Source: CBDCXE01 sp965223725 [NCBI: Nitrospinota bacterium]
GTDB taxonomy: Bacteria; Nitrospinota_A; UBA7883
Direction of reading: 5' to 3'
DNA: 64,000 nt
NCBI GenBank assembly: GCA_965223725.1
Contig: CBDCXE010000002.1
Coordinates: 276,144 to 340,143, forward strand
Under the pieces are notes generated by a model. It made no database searches, was not told the origin of the DNA, and was given only the letters and a program-made list of their open reading frames with translations. A program made the position numbers and the translations under genes. This document shows positions 52,567-62,000 of the stretch, piece by piece (the first letter of the stretch is position 1; each line of letters opens with the position of its first letter).

Positions 52567-54025
52567 ACAGCCTGCTGGAACCAGCGGGAGGAAGTTCTGC
52601 GTTTTATCTACGAACGGTACGGCGAGGAGCAGGTGGCCATGATTGGCGCCCATGTCACCTATCGCGGCCGGGGCGCGCTGCGGGAGGTGGGCAAGGCGTT
52701 CGGCCTGACCGACCGGGAGCTCACGAAGTTCACCAAGCGCCTGCCTGGCTATTTTAAGGTCAGCGAGATCGACGACGCTGTCCGGACCTTGCCGGAATGC
52801 CGAGCGTTGCCTATTACAGAAGAGCCGTTCAAAAGCATCATAACCATCGCCAAACGGATCGAAGGGTTCCCCCGCTGTCTTTCGACCCATTGCAGCGGTA
52901 TCATCGTGGCGCCGGAGCCGGTCCAGAATTTCACCCCGCTGGTGCTGTCGGGCCGCAATCTGGCCATCACCCAGCTGGATATGTACGGCGCCAAGGACCT
53001 GGGTCTGGTGAAGATCGATATCCTGGGTCAGCGGGCGCTGGCGGTGGTCTCCGACGTTATCCGGGAAGTCAAGGAACGGTACGGCGTCACTATCGACTGG
53101 GAGAAGATCGACCCGGTGTGTGACGAAGCGACCCGGCGCAGAATGCGGGACGGGCGGACCATGGGTTGTTTCTACGTGGAGTCGCCCGCCATGCGTGGTT
53201 TGTTGAAAAAGCTGCTGGTGGACGACTTCGAGACGTTGGTGGCGGCCAGCTCCATCATCCGGCCCGGTGTATCCGACTCCGGCATGATGAAGGCGTATAT
53301 CGACCGGCACTTCGGTCGGGAAGAGATAACCTATCTGCACCCAGCCATGGAAAAGGTTCTGGGCGACACCTACGGCGTGATGGTCTATCAGGAGGATGTG
53401 ATTAAAGTGGCCAACGCCGTTGGCGGTATGAGCCTGGCCGAGGCGGACGCCCTTCGCCGGCTGATGAGTTGGCGCAGAGGGCACGACGCCATGCGCCTCC
53501 ATAAAAAGCGGTTCATGGATGGGGCGAAGGAGAGCGGTGTGGCTGATCGACGCGGAGCCTGCGCTGCCGGACATTCATCCCTATTCGTTCGAGCGGCTGC
53601 TCCGGTATGAACGGGAGCTGCTGGGGCTGACCGTGTGGGCGCATCCGCTGGCCATATATCGTGACCGATTACCGGCAGGGCTGACCCCCGCCCGCGACCT
53701 TGGTCGTTATGTGGGGCAAATGGTGACCGTCGCCGGATGGCTCGTCCATGGTCAACGCACGAACACGGTCCATGGCGAGCGGATGAAGTTTCTGACCATG
53801 GAAGATGAGACGGCCATTTATGAAGTGACCTTGTTCCCCCGCGCATACCAGCAGACCGGGCACAACCTGGCCGGCGGGACCCGCGGCCCGTTCCTCGTCA
53901 CCGGCCGGGTGGAAGACGAAGATGGCTACATCATAATAACAGGAGAGAAGCTGGAGACACTCAGCTCCAGGCATGAATGCGCCACCACCACAGACAGCCC
54001 TGCCTTGGCGCCTTTACAAACTTGA
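52567..54025 (+). pseudogene. dnaE2: Remnant of an error-prone DNA polymerase gene (dnaE2)
   Basis: The frame is open from 52567 but lacks any start and ~40% of the N-terminus. It begins mid-protein at QREEVLRFIYERYGEEQVAM (DnaE2: ...RREEVIxYVYxRYG). Then FPRCLSTHCSGIIVAPEPV, GAKDLGLVKIDILGQRALAV and YGVMVYQEDVIKVANAVGGM are normal DnaE2 finger/palm sequence. Near 53530 the DNA jumps: the next match is in another frame (PYSFERLLRYERELLGLTVW, VTVAGWLVHGQRTNTVHGER, MEDETAIYEVTLFPRAYQ), the C-terminal OB-fold. Roughly 300 residues between them are deleted. With no N-terminus, an internal deletion and a frame change, it cannot be functional. Confidence 0.88.
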
Positions 54026-54596
54026 CTATACATTTGTCAGTGTATTTTAAGGATATGTAGTTTGTCCACTACGATATGTTTGTAGACAGTGTGAAGCTTC
54101 ATCTTAGATCAGAGTTCTCGTTATTAGTATGGAAGTGGAAACGGCTTTTATTACTTTTGGCGGGTGAAAATAAAAAACGCTTCAATAAAAATATTTTCTA
54201 AAAAGAGTTCGTTTCATGTTGGGGAAAAACTTTTTTCGTGTATTTCCAGGTGGGGAATATGGTGGGGAAGAAAATCAGGTGACCTTGGTCGATCGCCTAA
54301 CTTATTGATTTTATGGTGGGCGGAGAGGGGATCGAACCCCCGACATCCGGCTTGTAAGACCGAAATGACGTGGTATTTAAGAATTTTATAATTAACTGTA
54401 TTCAAGGTAGTTAAGCAGTCATCTATTTGTTTTATTTGAAATTGTGGTTAGCCGGAATATTTATATAAATGCCATGCAGTACCGCTAAAAACCGTAGAAA
54501 AGTTCGAGTATGGTAGTCATTTTGGTAGTCATTTTTCGATCCATGAATCCCGGCAAAGTGCGCCGGTGGTCAAACCTAAAATGGAGTAAATGAATG
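54026..54596. other. Intergenic region between the dnaE2 remnant and the HEPN/MNT pair
   Basis: About 570 bases without a convincing protein gene; the 75-codon frame at 54164-54391 crosses a tRNA remnant on the other strand and is not called. It contains the 3' half of a tRNA gene (annotated separately) and AT-rich sequence on both sides. This is the likely left edge of the accessory segment. Confidence 0.5.
54314..54360 (-). tRNA. 3' half of a tRNA-Val(TAC) gene, probable attachment-site remnant
   Basis: On the minus strand: anticodon loop TTACAAG, 3' anticodon stem CCGGA, T-arm GGGGG-TTCGATC-CCCTC, acceptor 3' strand TCCGCCC, A and encoded CCA (54316-54314). The upstream side, TTTCGGTC, is not the matching anticodon stem and no D-arm or 5' acceptor strand exists, so only about 47 bases of the gene are here. 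Such 3' tRNA duplicates are left by site-specific integration of islands and prophages that target the tRNA 3' end. Confidence 0.75.
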
Positions 54597-54631
54597 TTGA
54601 CACCACTCATATGAGTGGTATAATCACTCAT
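54597..54631 (+). promoter_or_regulatory. Consensus promoter with palindromic operator filling the spacer (HEPN/MNT module)
   Basis: TTGACA (54597-54602) and TATAAT (54619-54624) are 16 bases apart. The perfect 18-bp palindrome accactcatatgagtggt (54602-54619) covers the whole spacer. A third copy of the half-site cactcat lies at 54625-54631. The expected start site (~54631) is 2 bases from the ATG at 54633, so the mRNA is probably leaderless; no ribosome site precedes the gene. Confidence 0.85.
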
Positions 54632-54632
54632 T

Positions 54633-55220
54633 ATGAATGCTTTAAGTCAAATACTCTCTTCAAAGGTCAGGGCAGAAATTTTCCGGCTTCTATTCGATGG
54701 AACCAAACGGGAAATGCATGTCCGGGCGATGGAGCGCAATAGTAGCGTAAGCTTTGCTTCATTGCGGCAAGAATTGAAAAAGCTGTCCGACCTTGATCTG
54801 GTCACCAGCAGGCGGGATGGTAACCGACTCTATTACAGCGCCAATATTGATCATCCACTACACTTGGAAATCGTTGGTATCGTGGTAAAAACCGTTGGCT
54901 ATATCGCCATACTAAAGGAGGCTCTGGCAGACAAGAGGATAAAAATTGCATTCCTGTTTGGTTCGATGGCGGAAGGTAAGGAAAAACCGGAGAGCGACCT
55001 GGATCTTATTGTCATCGGTGATATTGGTATGAGGCGGCTTTCTACATTGCTGTCAGGTTGCGAAGAGCGGATTGGCAGAACGATCAACCCCCATACCTAT
55101 CGTGTTAATGAGTTCGCAAAACGTGTTGCGGAAGATGACCATTTCGTCAACCAACTCCTTTCCTCTGCCAAGGTTTTTATAATCGGAACGGAAAATGAGC
55201 TTAAGCGAATTTGCGGCTAA
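54633..55220 (+). CDS. Winged-helix / MNT nucleotidyltransferase fusion (antitoxin-like)
   Basis: 195 residues. Residues 1-80 form an ArsR-like winged helix (LSQILSSKVRAEIFRLLFDG, SFASLRQELKKLSDLDLVTS, RRDGNRLYYSANIDHPLH). Residues ~95-190 form a minimal nucleotidyltransferase with FLFGSMAEGKEKPESDLDLI (GS at 110-111, SDLDL at 121-125) and a third acidic region after HTYRVNEF. MNT proteins adenylylate HEPN toxins in MntA/HepT-type modules; this one carries its own DNA-binding domain, suiting autoregulation at the palindrome. It overlaps the HEPN gene by 26 bases. Confidence 0.88.
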   Translation: MNALSQILSSKVRAEIFRLLFDGTKREMHVRAMERNSSVSFASLRQELKKLSDLDLVTSRRDGNRLYYSANIDHPLHLEIVGIVVKTVGYIAILKEALADKRIKIAFLFGSMAEGKEKPESDLDLIVIGDIGMRRLSTLLSGCEERIGRTINPHTYRVNEFAKRVAEDDHFVNQLLSSAKVFIIGTENELKRICG

Positions 55221-55632
55221 AGGCTGGTTGAGGCCGCACAAAACATCGAAGCGGGAAATCGCTGATTTACTGGAAATCGTAGAGCGTGATTTGCACGATT
55301 CCAGGGCCGCGATCTCCGCAGACTGGCGATTCGGAATAGCATATAACGCTGCGCTCAAGTTGTGCTCGATTCTGCTCCATGCCGAAGGGTACCGCGTTGG
55401 GCAAGGTAGCCACCATATGAGAACTATTGCGGTATTGCCCTTTATTCTAAAGGGCAGAAGCAAAACCGATGTTGATTATCTTGACGCATGCCGTCGTAAA
55501 AGAAATGTTGTGGAGTACGACCGTGCAGGAGGCGCATCTGACAGCGAAGCAGACGAACTTATCGAATTTGTAAAAGAATTTCGTAATGATGTAGTAAGCT
55601 GGCTGAAAACCGAACATCCGGAGTTTGTTTAA
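55195..55632 (+). CDS. HEPN-domain protein (toxin-like partner)
   Basis: 145 residues, all-helical: SKREIADLLEIVERDLHDSR, WRFGIAYNAALKLCSILLHA and the C-terminal DELIEFVKEFRNDVVSWL. The catalytic HEPN motif RxxxxxH is not present. At its place the sequence is CRRKRNVVEYDR (R100-R110), an R-N-x-x-E-Y-D form found in one HEPN branch. Either this branch uses Tyr/Asp, or RNase activity is lost. The start lies inside the MNT gene (26-base overlap), so the pair is coupled. Confidence 0.82.
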   Translation: MSLSEFAAKGWLRPHKTSKREIADLLEIVERDLHDSRAAISADWRFGIAYNAALKLCSILLHAEGYRVGQGSHHMRTIAVLPFILKGRSKTDVDYLDACRRKRNVVEYDRAGGASDSEADELIEFVKEFRNDVVSWLKTEHPEFV

Positions 55633-55979
55633 ATAAACGATTTGACGCCTTGGTCATTCCTTAGGCGTAGTTGCAAAAAGAATACGATAAGTCCACCTAC
55701 ACGGTTAAAGGCAAAAGGATTTGTTAGTCTGTTTTCGATCCGCTCCAGGCGGCTGTATATGCCAGAAAGTAATTTGCCAAACTCGGAGGCGATTACATAT
55801 AGGCTATCGACCGCCTTGTGATAGTCAGCAGTTTGTGTTTTTTCCGCCAACACTTCCATATCCATATGGCGGGCAATATCATTGATGCGATAGCGGACCA
55901 CGGCAAAGGCAGCGCCGACGGATACGGCGATCGATATAAACGCTATTACCAGATGGATCCATGCCGTGCCTTGTATCAA
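55629..55979 (-). CDS. Hypothetical small membrane-anchored protein
   Basis: 116 residues from a TTG. An N-terminal membrane span (IHLVIAFISIAVSVGAAFAV) is followed by a helical part (YHKAVDSLYVIASEFGKLLS) with coiled-coil character (SRLERIENRLTNPF). The C-terminus is hydrophobic (GGLIVFFLQLRL). It overlaps the HEPN stop by 4 bases tail to tail. No family was recognised, and the weak start makes it less certain. Confidence 0.5.
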   Translation of the reverse strand: MIQGTAWIHLVIAFISIAVSVGAAFAVVRYRINDIARHMDMEVLAEKTQTADYHKAVDSLYVIASEFGKLLSGIYSRLERIENRLTNPFAFNRVGGLIVFFLQLRLRNDQGVKSFI

Positions 55980-56417
55980 TTTTTCACTGCCCTGGGCAGC
56001 CCGATAACCCTGCCGGGATATTTGTAACTACCTTTTTGTTTCGTACATTCATTTTTACCGTTCCTTCTACTCAGTTAAGAAAAAGACTAATGGCAGGCGC
56101 TTTGGCGCCGCTTCCATCGCGCATTAAAAGATATTCGCACCCACGCGCCAGCGTACAGATGTGTCGTTCCGACACCGCGCCAGCGTAATTTGCTCTGGCC
56201 ATGCCAGTGGTCGATCAAGAACAGGTTGGCACAGTTAGAAAAAATCGATTTCCGCAAAAGCCGAATTTGCCGAAAACGCCGAAATTTCCGCAAAGGAGGG
56301 TTTTGTAAAAGTGGTTGTGTGCATGCAATTGCATGGATGTAATAATAATTGGAGCAGGGGTCAAGATTGTAATATCATAACCATCTATTAATTACATTAA
56401 ACAGAAGACGTAGGAAA
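55980..56417. other. Intergenic region upstream of the 13-residue-repeat protein
   Basis: About 440 bases. A G/C-rich patch at 56090-56300 contains short repeated words (cgccgaa / gccgaatttgccg) and no open frame of quality. The last ~60 bases are AT-rich and presumably hold the promoter. A ribosome site (TAGGAAA) is just before the next ATG. Confidence 0.4.
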
Positions 56418-58946
56418 ATGGCAGAACCAAAAGTGTATATATACGATTGCCCCAACCAGTATGTCGAAGACTGCGACTTCCAAGGTGAAACTATCGAATA
56501 TGCAGATTTCAGTGGCTCTGTGTTTAAGGAATTTGCGAATTTTAGCAATTGCACTTTCTTGTGTTTTGCCGATTTCACTGGCGCTGTGTTTAAAGAAGGA
56601 GCCGCGTTCTCTAATGCCAAATTTGGCAAGCAGGTACAAACCGAATTTGATGACAAGACTATAAGGTTTTTAAAGCGTGGGGGGCCTGGAGCAGAAAAAT
56701 ATTACATCCAAATCAATAAAAATGAAGATGGTACGCTAGTGGCTCCTGTTGAAATGCCTGGTATAGATATAAATGCTTCTACAGATGACTTAAATAAATT
56801 CGGGCTCAAGAAATATCCACAGGGTATAAAATCAAAAATCATAGAAAATTTTAATCGAATCAAGCTCAACCCTGGTTATGTTTCTTTTGCAAAATGCCGA
56901 TTCGGGTCGCTCGATTTAAACAAGGCCAAAGTCCCACCTGATAAGATGGCATTGGCTATAAACAATGCACGAGATAGCAACCGGTCGGCGCTTAATAAAC
57001 TGGTTAATAGTGGTAAAGAACCTTCCAGCCCAGAAGAAGAACTTTTGTTTACTGAACTATACATCGCACTATCGAAATCAATGGAGAGTGATGAGTATAA
57101 TAAACTTATCTCATCAAAAACCGGATATGTGTATTTTACTTCTACCGAATTTCACAATGCTGGTTCAGTTGATTTTACTTCCGCAATATTCCTCAACACA
57201 AACGATGTAACTTTTAATTCCGCCCAATTTCATAATTCCAGTATTGTTGATTTTAACTCTACCAGGTTCCACAACGAAGGCGATGTTAAATATAATTCCG
57301 TCGATTTCAGAAATACTGGCTCGGTGAATTTCCAACGAACTATCTTCCACAACGCAGATTCTGTTATTTTTAGCTCAACCATTTTTCAAAATAGCGACGA
57401 CGTGTATTTTGGAGTAGTCAATTTTTACAATTCAGGTGATGCAAAGTTTGAAAATGCTAGATTTAAAAATCATGGAAATGTTACATTCCGTCAAACTAGA
57501 TTTCAGAATATAGGATCAGTTAAATTTACACGCGCACGGTTTAATAACAATGGCGCTGTTGATTTCAGTTCTGCCATATTTCTTAATCTAGATATGGTAA
57601 TGTTTAACTCTATTCATTTCAAAAATGATGGCCTTGTTCAATTTGTTTCTAACCAGTTCTACAATGCCGGCCCAGTCTCTTTTTCTTTTGACTTCCTCCA
57701 GAAAGGTTCTATTTTATTTAATAGTGTAGTATTCGCAAACTTAAGTAGTGATAATATAATAGCTGAGGAAGGTTCTCCTAGTTATCCTACAAGTCTAGTT
57801 TTCTATTTAAATGATATTCGACCTGACCTGGATATAAAGTTTCGTGAATGCTTATTCCTAAATGATGAAACAGTAAGTTTTAAAAACTGTAAGTTTGCTG
57901 ATAAGGGCAAGGTGCGGTTCAGTAATTGCCATTTCGGGCCAGGGCTTGATGATGATGTAAAGGTCGATTTTTCCGGCGCGGAGTGGAATAACGCTGTTTT
58001 TGAAGGGGGCGAGATCAGCTGGATAAAAGAAATTGATGACGCCAAGGAACATAGCACTGAATATGTCACGATAGACGAAATCCTACAAAAGCAAGACCTT
58101 GAACCGCCTGCAAAAACCAAAGAATGGATCGATAGACTAAATGAGTCATCTGATGGAGGAATCTACAAAATCCCTGTAAAAACCAAAGTCTTTGATGAAA
58201 AATGCGTCGTAAGTTGGGAGAGATTGTTGTTTGATACGGCGAAGAACACATTGTTCAGTTTGGTTTGTCTGGCACGCTCGAAATTCGATGGTGTGACCTT
58301 GAAATATGTAGAGATCATTGCCCCGACATGGCTGAAAAAAGATGGGCGCAATTTGCTGTATGCAGAAGAACTAATCAATAAAAAGCTGGGGAAAAATAAG
58401 AAAGAGGTTTCCAATACAGAAATACGGGGCGCCATCGAACAGAGTGAACAGCTAAGAAGCAAACTTGAAGCTTACGGCAACTTTCAAAGCGCAGGCGATT
58501 TCCATTACGGCGCCCAGGAACTAAAACGGAAATTGGAAGATGAGTATCGATGGTCGGAAATCGTACTCCGTGTTTTCCATAGTTTTGGCTCTGGTCATAG
58601 CGAGCGGCCCGGCTGGGCATTTGGAGCATTAATAACCCTTGTTATGATTTGTACTCTTTTAAGCTTCGGCTGGCAAAACTGGCATAACGTTAATATGACG
58701 GTAACTGCAATAGAAAGAATACATTGTCCGGAACAGGAAGATAATTCTGAAGCATGCAGATCTAGCGATTTAGGGTTCATAAAAACGATGTTCCATGTAA
58801 TTTCTCCATTCTGGCAAAAAGCCAGACTAGATAAAATAAACAGTGAAAATGATTGGTATTATTTACTTCTGTTCTTCGCCAACCTAATCATTTATATTCA
58901 GGTGGTGATGCTAATATTGGCGGTGCGTCGCCGTTTCAAACGGTAG
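56418..58946 (+). CDS. Large beta-helix protein with 13-residue repeats and a C-terminal membrane region
   Basis: 842 residues. Residues 10-75 hold pentapeptide-like turns (CDFQGETIEYADFSGSVF, FADFTGAVFKEGAAF). Residues ~235-430 are about 13 copies of a 13-residue unit V-x-F-x-x-x-x-F-x-N-x-x-x (VDFTSAIFLNTND, VTFNSAQFHNSSI, VDFNSTRFHNEGD...). The two Phe are 5 apart and the units 13 apart, so it is not a plain pentapeptide repeat. Residues ~690-720 (GDFHYGAQELKRKL) match the linker of pentapeptide proteins fused to channel-like domains. Two membrane spans end the chain (WAFGALITLVMICTLLSFGW; YYLLLFFANLIIYIQVVMLI). No signal peptide. The AT-rich coding suggests recent acquisition. Confidence 0.8.
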   Translation: MAEPKVYIYDCPNQYVEDCDFQGETIEYADFSGSVFKEFANFSNCTFLCFADFTGAVFKEGAAFSNAKFGKQVQTEFDDKTIRFLKRGGPGAEKYYIQINKNEDGTLVAPVEMPGIDINASTDDLNKFGLKKYPQGIKSKIIENFNRIKLNPGYVSFAKCRFGSLDLNKAKVPPDKMALAINNARDSNRSALNKLVNSGKEPSSPEEELLFTELYIALSKSMESDEYNKLISSKTGYVYFTSTEFHNAGSVDFTSAIFLNTNDVTFNSAQFHNSSIVDFNSTRFHNEGDVKYNSVDFRNTGSVNFQRTIFHNADSVIFSSTIFQNSDDVYFGVVNFYNSGDAKFENARFKNHGNVTFRQTRFQNIGSVKFTRARFNNNGAVDFSSAIFLNLDMVMFNSIHFKNDGLVQFVSNQFYNAGPVSFSFDFLQKGSILFNSVVFANLSSDNIIAEEGSPSYPTSLVFYLNDIRPDLDIKFRECLFLNDETVSFKNCKFADKGKVRFSNCHFGPGLDDDVKVDFSGAEWNNAVFEGGEISWIKEIDDAKEHSTEYVTIDEILQKQDLEPPAKTKEWIDRLNESSDGGIYKIPVKTKVFDEKCVVSWERLLFDTAKNTLFSLVCLARSKFDGVTLKYVEIIAPTWLKKDGRNLLYAEELINKKLGKNKKEVSNTEIRGAIEQSEQLRSKLEAYGNFQSAGDFHYGAQELKRKLEDEYRWSEIVLRVFHSFGSGHSERPGWAFGALITLVMICTLLSFGWQNWHNVNMTVTAIERIHCPEQEDNSEACRSSDLGFIKTMFHVISPFWQKARLDKINSENDWYYLLLFFANLIIYIQVVMLILAVRRRFKR

Positions 58947-59002
58947 CGCGGACCAGGCTTATTGCTGTGTGACAAACCCGAATTGGCGCTAGGACCAGGG
59001 GG

Positions 59003-62000
59003 TTACTTCCCTTGTTTCGTCGCTTCTTCGACGATGGCGATTTCTTCTTCGGTGAGGTTGTATAGGTCGTAAACCAACCTGTCTATCTGGTTGTCGGTGG
59101 CGGCGATATCGCGCTCGATTCTGGTTTTGTCGTGGGGTGAGTTGGCGGAATCGAGCTTTTTGTTCAGATCAAGCATCCGCTCGACCAGAGTGACCATCTT
59201 GTCATGCTTTACCACATCATCCTTGCTGTCGAAGTCGATAGTACGGATTGGAAGCTGTGTGACATATTGAAATATGAATCGGTAGTAGCCCCCACGAATA
59301 GATGAAGTTATGTGACTATAGTAAAAAGTCATTAAACACGAGTTAAGCTGAGCCAACAGGCTAATATCATCTGTTGGCATTATATAAGCGGTATTACCTA
59401 AGTAACTTTGGTTAGCTTCATATGCAAAATTTCCTCTCGTCGAGATATCCGGGAAAATTATCTTCGGTTTCTCGAATTCTTCGTAGTAGTCACAAGCACG
59501 TAGCTCCCACCAATAATCGCCTTTGTCATATCTTTTCTCTCCTTTGGCGGTATACGGTTCCAGATGTTTGGCAATAGCTGGGTACGCTTCTTTCAAACAG
59601 TTCCAGGCATTTTGTTTCTGTTTGAGTTGAGCATTTGTCCAGCCTTTTGGTATGGATATTAAAAACTTGTCACTTGTCGGTTCTTTATACCTTTTGATAT
59701 CGCGCCCTGCCAGAAACGGCTTTATTAACTCGGCGCTTTTCGGGTCCTCGGCTATCAGGTTTTGCCGTGTCTTTTCATCGATGACAAACGCTTCATTGAG
59801 GCCTGTTTTGATACCATAATAAACCTTTCCATCTACATACTCACCCAGTGGGATTCCGATGGTTTTCAGCTTCTCCAGAAGTTTTCTTGTTTTCTCGTCT
59901 GTCAGTGACCAGCCGTTATCATTCAGCGCCCCATGCTCGACTTCATACCGCCCCTCTTCCACAGCTTCCTGCAATTCAGCAAATTCCAGGCTTTTGATCT
60001 GTGTCACGTCAAACGATTTTCCTTTACCATCTTTCGATAGTCGTAGTATGTAAGGATAAGTGGTCGCTTTCTGAAACACTGGCATGTCGCCAAAATCGAT
60101 GATCTCTTCGATTCGCCCCGCTTTCATCCAACGCCTTAGCGGTTCGCCATAGTTGGCGCGCATCCATTTATTGGCGACGATGATTCCGAATTGGCCATTT
60201 TCTTTCAAAAATGAAACGCCTTTCTCTATAAAGTAGACGTAGATATCGGCCACACCATGATAGACATCGTATTTTTTCTCGAAATATGGCTTGAACTGTG
60301 TCAACATTTCCTGCCGAATATACGGCGGGTTCCCGATCACGGCGTCGAATCCACCTTGTTTGAAAATGTCGGTAAATTCGGCTTCCCAGTCGAAGGCGTT
60401 GATTCTGTATCTTTCTTCTTCATCCAGGAACAGATCGCTCTGCTCGCCATCATAGAAGTCGGGGCCGATCAGCGAGTTGCCGCATTTGATGTTATCGCCC
60501 AGGTCTGGCAGGGCGCGCTCTTTGATCAGCTTCATCTGCGCGGTCAATGTCTGGTCGCTCTCCCCTTCCAAGGTTTTCAGCAACAGCGACAGCTTGGTCG
60601 TCTCCACTGCCTGCGGATCGATGTCCACTCCATAAATATTGTTCAGCAATATCTTTTTTCGTTCTGCTGTGGTTAGCCGATATTCTCCATCGCGCACTTC
60701 ATAAAGCTTACTTTTTTTCGTTTTGCCACCAGATTCCATATATTTCTTTTCGTGCCAGTCGAGCAGATATTGGTACGCCCCGATCAGGAACGAGCCGGAG
60801 CCGCAGGCGGGGTCGAGGATTTTCAGCTTCTCCACCTGATTTGGTGTTTTCTTCTCCAGCAGTTTGCCGACTGTGTTCTTCACAATATAGTCGACAATAT
60901 AGGTAGGAGTATAGTAGACACCGCCCGCTTTTTTGACCTCCGGTTTCTCCTCCACCTTTGCCTGATGGCCCCTGGTCAGCCGGATAGTCTTGCCCAGGAA
61001 TCGCTCGTAAACCTGCCCCAGAATATCGGCCGGCAGTACGGAAAACTCGTATGGACTGTGTGGATAATAGAGATGTTTGAAAATTTCTTTCAACGGTTTA
61101 TCGTCGATCTTCAATTCAAGGGTCATCTCATCCACCGGAGTGGAGCGCCCTTTCTCTTCATCGAAATGGAAGAGTCCAGAGTTATAACGGTTATCCGCAT
61201 TCAGAAAAATCTGGCAAAGCCGCTGATAGATATTGGCGCCGTTTTGCAGCGCTCTCAACTGTTCCATGGATTCGATCCCCCGATCTTCGCAAATACGCAG
61301 GAAGATGATCCTGTCAATGGTCTTCTGCACCGCAAAATTGAGGTCACGAATGGAAAGCGAGGGATTTCGAAGAGCGATATTCTTCGCCAACATCTCGCGC
61401 CAAGCTTCGATCTCTTTTAAAAACTCGTCGTCTACCTCTGCTGTTCCACGTTTCTTTTTTGGGCTTTCTATATATTTGTCGAACCGTCCTTTGCCGATAG
61501 CGTCGTAGGAAAATCGATCATAAAGCTCATCCCATTTTTCCAGGTACTGGTCGAAAGTGATATACATGACCCGGGCGGTGGAGGCCTTATCTTTTTCATC
61601 TGGTTTCACCCGACAATCGTAGACGGCGAACTCCTCGAAATCGGTCAAGATAGAAATCGGCAGCTTGGCCGACCACGCATAGCGACGCACCTGATAGGCA
61701 GGTGAAGGATCACCTTTGATATAAACAGACGGCTTTTTCGCCTCCACGAAAAATTTCAGTTGACCACCGTAGCGGAATCCATAATCAGGCGCTTTGGTTG
61801 ATCTACCTATCTTGATTGCGTCCTCGTGGATAACGTGCCGATATGCCTCGGCAAGCCCTTCCTTGTTATCAATGTCCCACCCCAGCGCGCTGAAGAATGG
61901 ATCTATGTAATCGCGGCGTACTTGAGTTTCGTTGTAGGAACTGGACTTATACTGGTCATTATGTTCGCTGAAATTATCAACTAACCTCTTTATCTTATCT

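Noticed and set aside
52447-53574. Long minus-strand open frame (375 codons) over the dnaE2 remnant
   Set aside because: It is the complement of recognisable DnaE2 sequence, rich in His/Arg/Gly as antisense frames of GC-rich genes are, and has no domain of its own.
54314-54391. A complete tRNA gene at this site
   Set aside because: Only the anticodon loop to CCA is present; the 5' acceptor strand, D-arm and 5' anticodon stem are missing.
54164-54391. 75-codon plus-strand ORF
   Set aside because: Its second half is the complement of the tRNA remnant; the peptide (SNPRHPACKTE) is the well-known artefact of reading through a tRNA.
57130-57700. CRISPR array or DNA tandem repeat under the repetitive protein
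   Set aside because: Repetition is at the protein level; the DNA units vary freely and there are no spacers.
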